Of a DNA stretch of 38,923 nucleotides, positions 1 to 9,897 are shown one piece after another. Within the stretch, counting starts at the first letter, position 1, and every line of letters begins with the position of its first letter. A program made the translations under genes and the position numbers. The stretch spans positions 1-38,923 of the forward strand of contig DYLK01000023.1 in NCBI GenBank assembly GCA_020722065.1. The letters are read 5' to 3'. This DNA comes from Melioribacter roseus (lineage in GTDB: Bacteria > Bacteroidota > Ignavibacteria > Ignavibacteriales > Melioribacteraceae). The notes under the pieces are model-generated. The model saw nothing but the letters and a program-made list of their open reading frames with translations, did no database searches and had not been told where the DNA came from.

Positions 1-29
1 CAATCAATCATGCAATCAACCAATCAATC
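1..29. repeat. short CAATCAA direct repeats at window edge
   Basis: The first 29 bases hold three near-identical CAATCAA(T/C)C units with two or fewer bases between them. No gene covers them. They may be the edge of a longer simple repeat cut by the window. No function can be assigned. Confidence 0.4.
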
Positions 30-64
30 TGCTCACTGATTACTGCTTTCCTGAAATACATTTA

Positions 65-102
65 TTAATACCTTCGAGGAACAAGTACCTCGAAGGTATT
101 AA
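65..102. terminator. perfect 15-bp inverted repeat downstream of the MCP gene
   Basis: Arms 65-79 (TTAATACCTTCGAGG) and 88-102 are exact reverse complements around an 8-base loop. The hairpin lies about 30 bases beyond the stop codon of the minus-strand MCP gene, where a terminator would be expected. The following minus-strand sequence is A/T-rich but has no clean U run, so it is either a weak terminator or a palindromic repeat element. Confidence 0.5.
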
Positions 103-134
103 AACCAATCCGTCTGTCCACTATTTGAATAATT

Positions 135-1715
135 TTATCTTAACATTTTTTTCGAGGAATAAGAACGACTATCATTTAAGTATTTTGTCTTGTCTTCGGA
201 AACTTTAAATTTTGAAACAAGATTTTGTAGATTGACGGTTAATCTGCTTAAATCTTCAGATGCTTGGGCAATTTGTTCAACACGAATTGCAGCATCGTGA
301 GCAACTGTGTTAATTCCTGAAATATTATGCATAATTTGTGAAATTTCCTCTGCTTCTTCTTTTCCAGCCTCCGAAACCTCATCAACAATACTCATAACTA
401 CATTTGAAGATTGAATAATTTCTTTCAACGATTTTCCAGCTTGAATAACAGACGTTTTTCCGATTTCAACTTCACTTTTCCCTTTTTTCATCGAATCGAC
501 TGCGTTTTTTGTCCCTTCTTGAATTGTTTTAATCATATCAGCAATTTCTTTTGTTGATTTAGTTGTACGTTCAGCAAGTTTTCTTACTTCGTCAGCAACA
601 ACAGCAAAACCTCGACCTTGCTCGCCAGCTCGAGCCGCTTCGATTGCAGCATTTAGTGCAAGCAAATTGGTTTGGTCAGCAATTTCATCAATAACTTGTA
701 CAATTTCTCCAATTTTTTCAGAACTTAGCCCTAATCTATTTACTATTTCAGAAGATTCTAGAACAACATCAGCAATTTTAACGATTCCTTTTTCTAACTC
801 ATTGAACACAATTCCACCTTCTTCGGCAATTTTTTTAGATTTTTTTGATTCTTCTGAAGCCGTATTCATTTTTTCTGTTGTTTGAATTATTGAAGCAGAA
901 ACTTGTTCAACCGAAGTAGTAACTTCTGAAGTTTGCGAACTCTGTTCTTGTGCACCAGCCGCCATTTCCTCGGCACTTGCTGAAATTTCGGCACTCGCAC
1001 TTGCAGTTGCTTGTACTGCGTCAGTAATGTTCTGAATAATTTGTTCTTGGATTTTCACCATTTCATTAAAAGCATCAATTATGTTAGCAATTACATCATC
1101 ATCTTTTTCTTTGTCAATCTTAATTGTTAAATCTCCTTCAGAAAACGATTTTATTGCCGAAAGAATTTGTGATGTACTTCTATCAAGATAATTTTGCAAT
1201 TCTTTTAGTATTTGGGTTTCTTTTTGGTAATCTAATGATTTACTTATATTAAGTAGTGTTCTTTTCATCATTCCTCGTAAACCAGACGTAAAAGGTTTTC
1301 TATAAAATTTGTGTTCGGAAGCATATTTTAAGGCAGTATCAGTTTCTTTCATAAATGCTTCAAATTGGTCGGTTGCATCGTTAATCTGCCAAGCCATTTT
1401 TGCAAATTCATTTGATGAGGTGATGTTTGTTGTTCTGTTTTCAAAATTACCGTGTGAAAGTTCATAAACTTGTTTCCCAAGTTCAAGAAAAGCTTCTTTT
1501 ATATACTTACTAATTTGATAATAGGAAACAACACTTAAAATTGGAATAAAAGCCGCAAAAACCACAAAAAGATATGTGAAAAATGTATAAGAAATATCAA
1601 TAAATAATATCATTATTAGAAATATTAAAATAGATATTGCTGTTATTAAGGATAGTCGCAATCCTATAAATTTTGCGAAACTATCGCCTTTATATGGTGA
1701 GAATAAATTCTTCAT
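135..1715 (-). CDS. methyl-accepting chemotaxis protein with membrane hairpin (Aer-like transducer)
   Basis: Chemoreceptor of about 526 residues that would signal to CheA/CheW. Two hydrophobic stretches (about residues 20-40 and 42-66) are joined by almost no loop, so there is no periplasmic ligand domain; this is the membrane layout of Aer. A HAMP-like linker and a second helical region follow. The cytoplasmic signalling hairpin has the conserved tip [20 protein letters not shown] near residue 350, then [18 protein letters not shown]. No C-terminal CheR-tethering pentapeptide is visible (the end is KKMLR). I chose the ATG at 1715 because AAGGTG lies six bases upstream; a GTG at 1724 in the same frame is possible. 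The start lies inside the end of the upstream PAS gene, so the two are translationally coupled. Input is probably sensed by that PAS partner (inference). Confidence 0.9.
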   Translation of the reverse strand: MKNLFSPYKGDSFAKFIGLRLSLITAISILIFLIMILFIDISYTFFTYLFVVFAAFIPILSVVSYYQISKYIKEAFLELGKQVYELSHGNFENRTTNITSSNEFAKMAWQINDATDQFEAFMKETDTALKYASEHKFYRKPFTSGLRGMMKRTLLNISKSLDYQKETQILKELQNYLDRSTSQILSAIKSFSEGDLTIKIDKEKDDDVIANIIDAFNEMVKIQEQIIQNITDAVQATASASAEISASAEEMAAGAQEQSSQTSEVTTSVEQVSASIIQTTEKMNTASEESKKSKKIAEEGGIVFNELEKGIVKIADVVLESSEIVNRLGLSSEKIGEIVQVIDEIADQTNLLALNAAIEAARAGEQGRGFAVVADEVRKLAERTTKSTKEIADMIKTIQEGTKNAVDSMKKGKSEVEIGKTSVIQAGKSLKEIIQSSNVVMSIVDEVSEAGKEEAEEISQIMHNISGINTVAHDAAIRVEQIAQASEDLSRLTVNLQNLVSKFKVSEDKTKYLNDSRSYSSKKMLR

Positions 1716-2211
1716 AACTAACACCTTTTTCCTTTAAAATTTCGTTTAACATATTTCCAGAAGCAGTCATTTGTTGGCTTGTTGGATATTTCTTTTCTTC
1801 AGCTAAAAGCTGTTTGTAAAGTGGAATTATTACACTATCTAAAATTCTTCTCTCGGGTTTTCTTCGGACTGAATAATATCCGACTATACTGCCTTTTTCA
1901 TTATAAACTGGTGTAATATTGGCAAAAACCCAATAAAAAGAGCCATCGCTCGCCATATTTTTTACATAAGCATTTATTTCATTCCCAGAGGCAATTGTAT
2001 CCCATAATAGTTTAAAAATAATTCGTGGCATATCTGGGTGACGAATAATATTGTGGTTTTGCCCCAACAATTCGAGATTTGAGTACTTTGCAAATTCTAT
2101 AAATATTTCGTTGCAGTAAGTAATGATACCACGTGTATCTGTTTTAGAAACGATAAAATCATCTTCTCTCATTACTTTCTCAACATTTGTTGGTGTAACT
2201 TTAGGTCTCAT
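1690..2211 (-). CDS. PAS-domain protein, Aer-type redox/energy sensor
   Basis: Soluble 173-residue protein made almost entirely of one PAS domain. After a short lead ([18 protein letters not shown]) come the features typical of Aer-class PAS domains: [20 protein letters not shown], a [20 protein letters not shown] strand pair, and GYYSVRRKP. In Aer this domain binds FAD and reads redox state. The FAD role here follows from family resemblance and is not shown by the sequence alone. There is no membrane segment and no signalling domain. A strong AAGGAG stands upstream of the ATG. The 3' end overlaps the start of the MCP gene, which has the membrane and signalling parts of Aer but no PAS, so the two products probably act as a split Aer. 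Confidence 0.88.
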   Translation of the reverse strand: MRPKVTPTNVEKVMREDDFIVSKTDTRGIITYCNEIFIEFAKYSNLELLGQNHNIIRHPDMPRIIFKLLWDTIASGNEINAYVKNMASDGSFYWVFANITPVYNEKGSIVGYYSVRRKPERRILDSVIIPLYKQLLAEEKKYPTSQQMTASGNMLNEILKEKGVSYEEFILTI

Positions 2212-2330
2212 TATTTCTCCTTAAAATAATTTTTTTTAAGCAATTATCGGCACAAATAAATAATATTTTAACATCTTGCTTTTCTTTTCATCCGAAAACT
2301 TAAAGCTATCGGGTGAAAAATTACTTGAAA

Positions 2331-3152
2331 TTATTTTTTCTGATAAACTCTAACGTAGTCTATTTCCATTTTTTGAGGGAATATTGAATCGTCTATTCCC
2401 TTCATTCCGCCCCAAGCACCGCCAATTGCAATGTTGAGAATTAAATGAAAATCTCGAAAAAAAGGCCAAGTTTTCCAATCTTTTTGTTCGTTATTGAATG
2501 TGAAATAGTGAGTAGAATCAACAAACATTTTGATCTGGTTTTCGTCCCATTCCATTGCATAAACGTGAAAAGACGAGGTTGCATCTGGAACTCGTAGAGT
2601 GTCTGTTTTTTGTGTGTTGTAAATCCAAACATAATTATTGCAGTGAATAGAAGCGTGAATCAAACTTTCGTCATAACCAACATGTTCCATAATGTCAATT
2701 TCGCCATTATCTGGCCAACTTTTGTTGCCAAGTTCCCAAATTGTGGGTAGCATCCAAATTGCAGGCCACGTTCCGCGACCGAAAGGTAATTTTGCCTTTA
2801 CTTCAATTCGTCCGTAAGTCCAATCGCCTTTACCTTTTGTAACTAATCGAGCAGATGAATAAGGATAATTTTGGTAATTATCTTTTCTTGCTTCAATTAT
2901 TAAACGTCCGTTTTCCACGCGGGAATTTTCCAATCGATTTGCAAAATATGCTTGTGCTTCGTTATTAACCCAACCTGGTGCCGCAACATCGTAATTCCAT
3001 TTTGATGAATCTGGCAAACCCGTGTAATCAAATTCATCAGCCCAAACCAATTTGTAATTTGCTAAATTGGACGAAATGTTTTCTTTCTGGGCAAAACAAT
3101 TAATTGCACTGCTTAGAATTAAAATAGTTAGAAATTTGGTAAATACTTTCAT
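2331..3152 (-). CDS. secreted glycoside hydrolase family 16 (beta-glucanase/laminarinase-like)
   Basis: Extracellular or periplasmic endo-acting glycosidase of about 273 residues. I chose the ATG at 3152, not an upstream in-frame start at 3197, because GGAG stands five bases before it and the protein then begins with a classic signal peptide (MKVFTKFLTILILSS, ending near CFAQ). The GH16 catalytic motif ExDxxE is present as EIDIME, with E151 the expected nucleophile, D153, and E156 the expected acid/base. Flanking family motifs are WADEFDYTG near the start, YGRIEVKAKLPFGRGTWPAI, and the C-terminal INIAIGGAWGG ... MEIDYVRVYQ. The exact substrate (laminarin, lichenan, agar-type) cannot be read from the sequence. 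No CAZyme cluster or TonB/SusD pair is adjacent, so it is probably a stand-alone gene. Confidence 0.93.
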   Translation of the reverse strand: MKVFTKFLTILILSSAINCFAQKENISSNLANYKLVWADEFDYTGLPDSSKWNYDVAAPGWVNNEAQAYFANRLENSRVENGRLIIEARKDNYQNYPYSSARLVTKGKGDWTYGRIEVKAKLPFGRGTWPAIWMLPTIWELGNKSWPDNGEIDIMEHVGYDESLIHASIHCNNYVWIYNTQKTDTLRVPDATSSFHVYAMEWDENQIKMFVDSTHYFTFNNEQKDWKTWPFFRDFHLILNIAIGGAWGGMKGIDDSIFPQKMEIDYVRVYQKK

Positions 3153-3208
3153 TTTATCTCCGAAATTATTGTTTATAAATTGCTTTTTAAGTTCCATAAA
3201 TAATTGAC

Positions 3209-3224
3209 TACATAAATTTATGTA
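3209..3224. promoter_or_regulatory. 16-base perfect palindrome upstream of the GH16 gene
   Basis: TACATAAATTTATGTA is fully self-complementary and lies about 57 bases upstream of the GH16 start codon, in the gap to the preceding gene. It could be an operator for a dimeric regulator. In AT-rich DNA such palindromes also arise by chance, so the call is tentative. Confidence 0.3.
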
Positions 3225-3282
3225 ATAATTGAAAATGATAAGTGGGAATTTATAAACTCGTAATTTGAAATTTGGTTTGTGA

Positions 3283-3936
3283 TTATTTTATGGAAAAGAA
3301 ATTTTCACCGTTATCTTTTGAATGAATAAGCAAAGAATCTGCTCGAACCAAATTTAGCAAAGTTCGCGATGCTCTTCTTGAAGAAATATTTGCCAATTTA
3401 CTAAGTTGTTTTGCGGTAATAAACTCGTTTTTTTCGAGAAATTCGAACACTATTCGTTCATTTTTCCCAATGGAATAATTTTTCAATTTTTCTTCGTTAT
3501 TCCTAATCATCATCAATTTTATCATTTCTTTTCCAGCGGGAACAGATTTGTCTGCGATTCTGATGTAAACTTCTGCTGTGCGAATATCGAATTTTGGGTT
3601 ATAATCTTCAATTCTATGTGGTTTGTTTTTTGATTCTTTGATAAAAAACACTGCGAGTAGTTTCTTTTTAATCTCAAAATATTCAACTTCAAAATCAATT
3701 TTGGGATTTGTGTAAAAATTGACAGTTTCCGTAATTAATTCGACAATTTCTTTTTCACTTGGAATACCGACAATTTTTCGGTTATCTCGAACTCCAAAAA
3801 TGAGAATTCCGCCTTTTGTGTTGGCAAAAGCAATTATTTCCTTTGCTATTTTTTTGTGTTCAGAGAATTTCTCTTTGAATTCCACAGTTAAGTTTTCGCC
3901 ATTTTCAATCAGCGAAAGCAAAGTTTCGAGCGTCAT
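3283..3936 (-). CDS. AlbA_2 (Schlafen-type) DNA-binding-domain protein with C-terminal winged helix
   Basis: Protein of 217 residues. The N-terminal half matches the AlbA_2 domain (once called AAA_4): LTVEFKEKFSEHKKIAKEII, AFANTKGGILIFGVRDNRKI and VGIP near residues 17-60. This domain occurs in putative transcriptional regulators and in Schlafen-like nucleases. The C-terminal part (about 155-217: FLEKNEFITAKQLSKLANIS ... RASRTLLNLVRADSL) looks like a winged helix-turn-helix. The usual central HATPase-like region of longer relatives is missing, so this is a short form. Its ATG overlaps the stop of the upstream TPR lipoprotein gene by four bases (ATGA), making it the last gene of the secA-glnB-TPR run. 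A regulatory role is likely; its target is unknown. Confidence 0.8.
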   Translation of the reverse strand: MTLETLLSLIENGENLTVEFKEKFSEHKKIAKEIIAFANTKGGILIFGVRDNRKIVGIPSEKEIVELITETVNFYTNPKIDFEVEYFEIKKKLLAVFFIKESKNKPHRIEDYNPKFDIRTAEVYIRIADKSVPAGKEMIKLMMIRNNEEKLKNYSIGKNERIVFEFLEKNEFITAKQLSKLANISSRRASRTLLNLVRADSLLIHSKDNGENFFSIK

Positions 3937-6245
3937 TTTCCTTTTGTAGAATCTGTTTCAATTGATGTGTTTTTCAGAGAATCTAAAAAATTGTTTACAT
4001 TCTTTGTTCTAAATTGTTCTGTTTTATTTACTTTATTTTTATTATCGCTAATAATTTTTGTTGAATCTGGTTTTTGTGCATTTGGCGGTTCGGGAATAGG
4101 AATTTGTTGGGAATTTGGATTTACATTTTGTTCAGATTTTTTCTCAACATTTTGTTCTTTTTTGGTGTTTGGAACTTTCAAATTTTTATTCTGATTTTTT
4201 AGTGAATCTGGTAGCGCTGCATTTGCAATCGAATCTTGAACAGCCTTTAAACGACGTTCTTTTTCCTTTATATATTTATCCCATTCCCGTATTTTTGGTG
4301 TAATTGAACGCGCAAATTCCGTTGTTCTAAAATCAGAAATAAGTTTGCGATAATTGCTAACAGCGGAATCGGGTTTTTCAAGTTTGTTCTCAAAAATCCA
4401 ACCTTTTGTATAAATAGATTTTGCGGCAGCTTGAGTTTTGGGATATTTTTTTATTATTTCATCAGATTTGATAAGAACTGAATCAAATTTATTTTCTGAA
4501 ATTAGATTGTCAATAAATTCAAAATCTTTTTCAGAAGGATCGTCTTTCTTCTCCTCAATCAAAAAGCCAAGTTTAATTGCGGCAGCTTCAGCCAAAGGAT
4601 GATCGGGGAAAGCGTGATAAACGTAATTAAACAAACTATCACTTTTTGATTTATTGCCAAACGAAAGGTAATACGAACCCAAATTGTAAAATGCGTTTGG
4701 TAGAAATTCTGAAGAATCAAATTCATTTATAATTTTATTATAATAAAACGCTGCAGAATCTGGGACATCGAGTTCAGAAAAGAACAAATTCCCTTTATTC
4801 AACAAAACTTCAGAAAGCATATTTTTCAGAGAATCAACTTGAATTTTTGGGCGAACTGGTTTTTGTGGCTCTTTTGACGCTTTTAGTTGTTTTTCCCTTT
4901 CTTCTGCCAATCTTTCATTTATTGTTTTATTTGCATCTATTCGTCCTTTTGTTGGATTTTGATTATTCATATTACGCTGCTCATTTCTATTCGCTAAATC
5001 ATCACCAGCTTCCGCTACTTTTACCGAATCTGTTTGATTACTCATTTTTTTAGCAAAAAGAAAATCTTCATACGCAAGAGAATCTTTTTTGAAATACTCA
5101 TTGTCTATTAAATATAAATATTGTTTGGTGTATTCTCGTTGCTTTTTAGATTCATCCAAATAGCTTTGAATTGTAGCCAAACGGATTTGATTTTCGTTTT
5201 TTATCTTTTCATCAGCCTTGCTTTTGCTAACCTCATTATATAAAACGTAAGCACTATCATAATCTTTATAGATTTTATCCATAATTTTGGCAAGCATAAA
5301 TTTTGCTTGTGCGGCTGAAGGTTTTGCTTTAAAAAGTGAATCAACTCGAACAAAATTATAAACTGCGTTGTTTACATCTCCAACTTCAAAGTAAGTTATT
5401 CCAAGTTCAATTTGAATTTCATCTTTGAATAAATCAAACTTATCTTCGCCTTCAATGTATTCAAGTTTTTCGATACTTGCCTTGTAATCTTTCAATTCCC
5501 TTTTGATAATTGCCGATTGCATTCTACTACGAAATTCGATATTAAAAGTTGGTTCGTGATTTAGAACTTCATCAAACCAATTTGTTGCTTCTTCAAAATT
5601 ATTCTCTTTGTAGAATATTTGACCCATTTCAAATGCCACCCGCGATTTTAGTTCTTCGTTTTCAGTAAAATCAAATAATTCCCGCAGAGCAATTGTTGCT
5701 TGTTCATTTTCCTTACGGAAAAGTAAAAAAGATATTTCGGCAATTGATGCTTGTTCAAAAAGTTCGATATTTTCTTCTTCTTTTGCTTTCTTTTTTGCAA
5801 GAGAAAGAGTTTTAATGCCTATTTCAAATTTTCTCTGTTGCAACTGAGCTTTTCCCAGCCAAATCAAATTTTCGATTAGTAATTCTGGGTTATTCTTGGT
5901 GGCAAGTTCTTCGAATTTTCTTTCTGCTTTTGGGAATTTTTGGTCAAGGTAAAATACTTTTCCCAACATTAATAAACTTTCATCAACATACGAAGAATTT
6001 GGGTGATGTTGCAAAACAAACGAAAGATTGGCTGTAATCGATTCAATTAGATTTTTTGATTTACTTGGTAGTGGCGGAAGTTTGAAGTTAAATTGATCAA
6101 ATTCATCTTGATTTTTAATTAATTCAAGAACTTCATCAAAATCGCGTTCTGCATTATAAAAAGTGTTGAAATAAGTTGTAAAATTATCATAAACGCTGCA
6201 ACTGCTTAAAAATAATAAGATTGAAAACAGAGCTAACTTTCTCAT
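3933..6245 (-). CDS. TPR lipoprotein, SprE/PorW-like (T9SS/gliding-associated family, tentative)
   Basis: Large 770-residue lipoprotein. Residues 1-16 (MRKLALFSILLFLSSC) form a type II signal peptide with lipobox LSSC, so Cys16 should be lipidated. YDNFTTYFNTFYNAERDFDE follows, a lead resembling that of SprE/PorW-type lipoproteins. Most of the chain (about 60-660) is helical repeats of TPR type, e.g. AKAERKFEEL-like and FEEATNWFDEVLNHEPTF units. The last 80 or so residues are rich in Asn, Lys, Ser and Pro and are probably disordered. PorW/SprE links cytoplasmic and outer-membrane parts of the type IX secretion system. That role is inferred here, helped by a T9SS-type cargo gene at the other end of the window. 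GAGG precedes the ATG; nine bases separate it from glnB. Confidence 0.7.
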   Translation of the reverse strand: MRKLALFSILLFLSSCSVYDNFTTYFNTFYNAERDFDEVLELIKNQDEFDQFNFKLPPLPSKSKNLIESITANLSFVLQHHPNSSYVDESLLMLGKVFYLDQKFPKAERKFEELATKNNPELLIENLIWLGKAQLQQRKFEIGIKTLSLAKKKAKEEENIELFEQASIAEISFLLFRKENEQATIALRELFDFTENEELKSRVAFEMGQIFYKENNFEEATNWFDEVLNHEPTFNIEFRSRMQSAIIKRELKDYKASIEKLEYIEGEDKFDLFKDEIQIELGITYFEVGDVNNAVYNFVRVDSLFKAKPSAAQAKFMLAKIMDKIYKDYDSAYVLYNEVSKSKADEKIKNENQIRLATIQSYLDESKKQREYTKQYLYLIDNEYFKKDSLAYEDFLFAKKMSNQTDSVKVAEAGDDLANRNEQRNMNNQNPTKGRIDANKTINERLAEEREKQLKASKEPQKPVRPKIQVDSLKNMLSEVLLNKGNLFFSELDVPDSAAFYYNKIINEFDSSEFLPNAFYNLGSYYLSFGNKSKSDSLFNYVYHAFPDHPLAEAAAIKLGFLIEEKKDDPSEKDFEFIDNLISENKFDSVLIKSDEIIKKYPKTQAAAKSIYTKGWIFENKLEKPDSAVSNYRKLISDFRTTEFARSITPKIREWDKYIKEKERRLKAVQDSIANAALPDSLKNQNKNLKVPNTKKEQNVEKKSEQNVNPNSQQIPIPEPPNAQKPDSTKIISDNKNKVNKTEQFRTKNVNNFLDSLKNTSIETDSTKGK

Positions 6246-6254
6246 TCTTCCTCG

Positions 6255-6608
<354 letters not shown>

Positions 6609-9600
6609 TTATTGTTCATCTTTTCCGTGGCAATGTTTGTATTTTTTGCCACTTCCACAATAACAAGGATCATTTCTGCCAATTTTTACTTCTGTGCGAA
6701 CAATCGGTTGAATTTTACCACGATTTTCGGCTTCGTTCGGCTTGGAATTTGATTTTAATCCCATATTTTCAACATTATCTTTTTGTGTTGTCATTCTTAT
6801 TGTTCGTCTTTGTCGGCGATTTTGAATTTCTTCCGGTGCGTGCGGAAATAGTTTGAAAGCCATTGAAATTATTTCGTTTCGAAGTGTTTCCAAAAGTGAA
6901 ATAAATAATTTGTAAGCTTCTCCTTTGTATTCAAGCAACGGATCTTTTTGTCCGTAAGCACGCAAGCCAATTCCTTCTTTCAAATCGTCCATTTCTCGTA
7001 AATGTTCTTTCCATTTTTGGTCGATAACATTTAACACAGCAAATCTTTCAATTCTTGCCAGAAGTTCGGAGCCGAGCATTTTCTCTTTTTGTTCGTAGAA
7101 TTGTTCAACTTCTAACATAATTTTATTGTGAAGTTCCGACTTGTTAAATTTTTCTTCTTCATTAAATTTAATATCAACAAGTAGATGTTGTAAAAGTGAT
7201 TGATGAATTGCTTGAAAATCGAATGTTTCGGAATTTGTTTCGAGAAGTTCATCTACATATTCGTGAACGTATTCAAAAATATCATCTTTTAATCTTTCGC
7301 CTTCCAAAGCCTTTCTTCTTCTTGTGTAGATTACTTCGCGCTGCTGATTCATAACATCATCATATTCCAACAATCTTTTTCGAATTGCAAAGTTGTTTTC
7401 TTCTACTTTCTTTTGAGCGCGTTCTACTGATTTTGTGATAAGAGAATGTTCAATTGCTTCGCCTTCTTGCAAACCAAGTTTACTCATAATTCCAGTAATT
7501 CTATCGCTGCTGAAAAGTCGCATTAAATCATCTTCAAGCGAGATGTAAAACTTTGAATTTCCTGGGTCGCCTTGTCTTCCCGAACGTCCGCGTAATTGAC
7601 GGTCAATTCGCCGAGCTTCGTGCCGTTCTGTCCCAAGAATGTACAAACCACCTTTTTCTTTTACACCAGCTCCGAGTTTAATATCTGTACCACGACCAGC
7701 CATATTTGTTGCAATAGTAACGGCGCCTGGTTGTCCAGCAAAAGCAACGATTTCGGCTTCTCGTTTATGTTGTTTAGCATTCAAAACATTGTGGGCAATA
7801 CCTTGTCTTTTTAGCATTCTGCTTAAAGTTTCGGAAACATCAACGCTCGTAGTCCCAACTAAAACGGGGCGTTGTTCGTCTTTAAGTTGTTTAATTTTTT
7901 CGATGATTGCATTGTATTTTTCACGTTTTGTTTTGTAGATTGCATCATCTTCATCATTACGAGAAATTGGTTTATTTGTTGGAATTACAACGACTTCCAA
8001 TTTATAAATTTGCCAGAATTCACCTTCTTCGGTTTCGGCGGTACCTGTCATTCCAGCCAATTTTTTGTATAATCTAAAATAATTTTGAAGAGTAATTGTG
8101 GCTAAAGTTTGGCTATCTTTTTCAATTTTTACATTTTCTTTAGCTTCAATTGCTTGATGTAATCCATCAGAATATCTTCTCCCAGGCAAAACACGACCCG
8201 TAAATTCGTCAACAATTGCAATTTTCCCATCTTCCGTAACAACATATTCATCATCTTTTTCGTATAAAGTATATGCTTTTAGCATTTGGTTGATAATGTG
8301 TATTCTATCGCTTCGTTCTGCATACAGTTTGTAAAGTTCATCCTTTTTCTGAATTCTGTCGTTTTCTGTTAGATTTGCATCATTTTCAATTTTACTTATT
8401 TCAGTTCCTAAATCGGGAATAACAAAAAATTCTTTAGCTTCGTTTGAACCGCTTGCTAATTCTTCGCGACCTTTTTCGGTTAAATCGATAGAATGTTGCT
8501 TTTCGTCGAGTGCAAAATAAAGTTCATCATCAATTTCGTGCATATATTTTGCATTTTCGCGTAAAAACTCTAATTCTGTTTCATTTAGTAGCTTTTTATT
8601 TTCTGGGTCACTCAAAATTTTCATTAATTTTTTGCTTTTTGGTGCACCTCGATATGAACGGAGAAGCAGAATTCCCGCAGTTTTTCTGCTTTCTTTATCA
8701 TTTTTTTTGATTAATTCTTCAAATTCCAACAAAAGACTTGCAACTAACGCTGATTGCTTTTTGAATAATCTTTCAACTTTCGGTTTTGTTTCATAAAATT
8801 TGGAATTATCACTTTCTACTGGACCAGAAATAATAAGTGGAGTTCTCGCTTCGTCAATTAAAACGGAATCTACTTCATCCACAATTGCATAATTATGTCC
8901 GCGTTGAACCGTAAATTCTTGCGAAATTGCCATATTATCACGAAGATAGTCGAAACCAAACTCGTTATTTGTTCCGTAAACAATATCGTAATTATAAATT
9001 ACTTTTCGTTCTTCGGGAGTCATTGTGTTGAGTATGCATCCAACAGAAAGATTGTGAAATTTATAAATTTCTCCCATCCATTCGCTATCGCGTTTTGCTA
9101 AATAATCGTTCACTGTAACAAGATGAACACCACGACCAGTAAGTGCATTAAGATAAACTGGCAATGTTGCAACAAGTGTTTTCCCTTCGCCAGTTGCCAT
9201 TTCAGCAATTTTTCCTTGATGAAGAACAATTCCTCCAATTAACTGAACATCGTATGGAACCATTTCCCAAGTTATTTTATTTCCCGCAACTTCCCATGAT
9301 TTTCCAACCAATCGGCGACAAGTTTCCTTCACGACAGCATAAGCTTCAGGAAGAATTTCGTCCAAAATTTCTTTATACTGAGAATCTAAATTTGAATTGA
9401 GTGAATCAAGTTTTTCATACAAATTTGTACGACTTTCGTCAATTTCGTCCATTTTTAATTTATTCTGTATTTCTTCAATACTCTGACGTGTTTTTTGAGT
9501 GTGATTATTTATTATTTCTTTAAATTCAATAGTTTTATTCTTTAATTCATCGTCAGATAAATTCTCTAATTCTTTCCATTTTATGTTAATTTGTTGAACA

Positions 9601-9671
9601 ATTGGTATTAATTCTTTTGTTGCTTTTGTGTTTTTATCGCCAAATATTTTCTTTATCAAACTTGTAAACAT
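6609..9671 (-). CDS. secA: preprotein translocase ATPase SecA
   Basis: Motor of the Sec pathway, which pushes unfolded preproteins through SecYEG. The length is 1020 residues against about 900 in E. coli. Visible features are the Walker A motif [13 protein letters not shown] (near 160), [19 protein letters not shown]-box equivalent [60 protein letters not shown] and [14 protein letters not shown]. At the extreme C-terminus is a SEC-C zinc motif, [19 protein letters not shown], that binds SecB or ribosomes in other species. Extra length comes largely from about 135 residues between IISGPVE and VIPDLGTEI (about 282-417), an insertion typical of Bacteroidota/Chlorobi SecA. It heads a tight run with glnB, the TPR lipoprotein and the AlbA_2 gene. 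Confidence 0.99.
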   Translation of the reverse strand: MFTSLIKKIFGDKNTKATKELIPIVQQINIKWKELENLSDDELKNKTIEFKEIINNHTQKTRQSIEEIQNKLKMDEIDESRTNLYEKLDSLNSNLDSQYKEILDEILPEAYAVVKETCRRLVGKSWEVAGNKITWEMVPYDVQLIGGIVLHQGKIAEMATGEGKTLVATLPVYLNALTGRGVHLVTVNDYLAKRDSEWMGEIYKFHNLSVGCILNTMTPEERKVIYNYDIVYGTNNEFGFDYLRDNMAISQEFTVQRGHNYAIVDEVDSVLIDEARTPLIISGPVESDNSKFYETKPKVERLFKKQSALVASLLLEFEELIKKNDKESRKTAGILLLRSYRGAPKSKKLMKILSDPENKKLLNETELEFLRENAKYMHEIDDELYFALDEKQHSIDLTEKGREELASGSNEAKEFFVIPDLGTEISKIENDANLTENDRIQKKDELYKLYAERSDRIHIINQMLKAYTLYEKDDEYVVTEDGKIAIVDEFTGRVLPGRRYSDGLHQAIEAKENVKIEKDSQTLATITLQNYFRLYKKLAGMTGTAETEEGEFWQIYKLEVVVIPTNKPISRNDEDDAIYKTKREKYNAIIEKIKQLKDEQRPVLVGTTSVDVSETLSRMLKRQGIAHNVLNAKQHKREAEIVAFAGQPGAVTIATNMAGRGTDIKLGAGVKEKGGLYILGTERHEARRIDRQLRGRSGRQGDPGNSKFYISLEDDLMRLFSSDRITGIMSKLGLQEGEAIEHSLITKSVERAQKKVEENNFAIRKRLLEYDDVMNQQREVIYTRRRKALEGERLKDDIFEYVHEYVDELLETNSETFDFQAIHQSLLQHLLVDIKFNEEEKFNKSELHNKIMLEVEQFYEQKEKMLGSELLARIERFAVLNVIDQKWKEHLREMDDLKEGIGLRAYGQKDPLLEYKGEAYKLFISLLETLRNEIISMAFKLFPHAPEEIQNRRQRRTIRMTTQKDNVENMGLKSNSKPNEAENRGKIQPIVRTEVKIGRNDPCYCGSGKKYKHCHGKDEQ

Positions 9672-9843
9672 CTAAAATATATCTCCACTATAATTTTGAA
9701 TAATAAAGGTAACTAAACGTTGTTTGAAAATCAATTAAAGCACTTAACAATAACTATTTCAGAACTAATTTATTAATGAAATAAAAAATTAACATTAGAA
9801 AATTCAATTTTGATGTGTGTCTTTTTTAGTTAGTTTGAAATAA

Positions 9844-9866
9844 ATTGTTAACTTTCAATTAACAAT
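9844..9866. promoter_or_regulatory. perfect 8-bp inverted repeat upstream of the Oar-like gene
   Basis: ATTGTTAA (9844-9851) and TTAACAAT (9859-9866) flank a 7-base spacer, ending about 31 bases before the start codon. This is a plausible operator or promoter-proximal site in the 226-base divergent region between secA and the receptor gene. No protein partner is known, and AT-rich DNA makes chance occurrence possible. Confidence 0.35.
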
Positions 9867-9897
9867 CTATTCTAAAAAACTAAACAAAGGAGTATTA

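Noticed and set aside
1-29. Short direct repeats as the edge of a CRISPR array
   Set aside because: The units are under 10 bases with no regular spacers and no cas genes nearby.
2285-2319. 11-bp imperfect hairpin in the gap between the GH16 and PAS genes, as a terminator for GH16
   Set aside because: On the minus strand it is not followed by a U run, so terminator function is not supported. It may only be chance symmetry.
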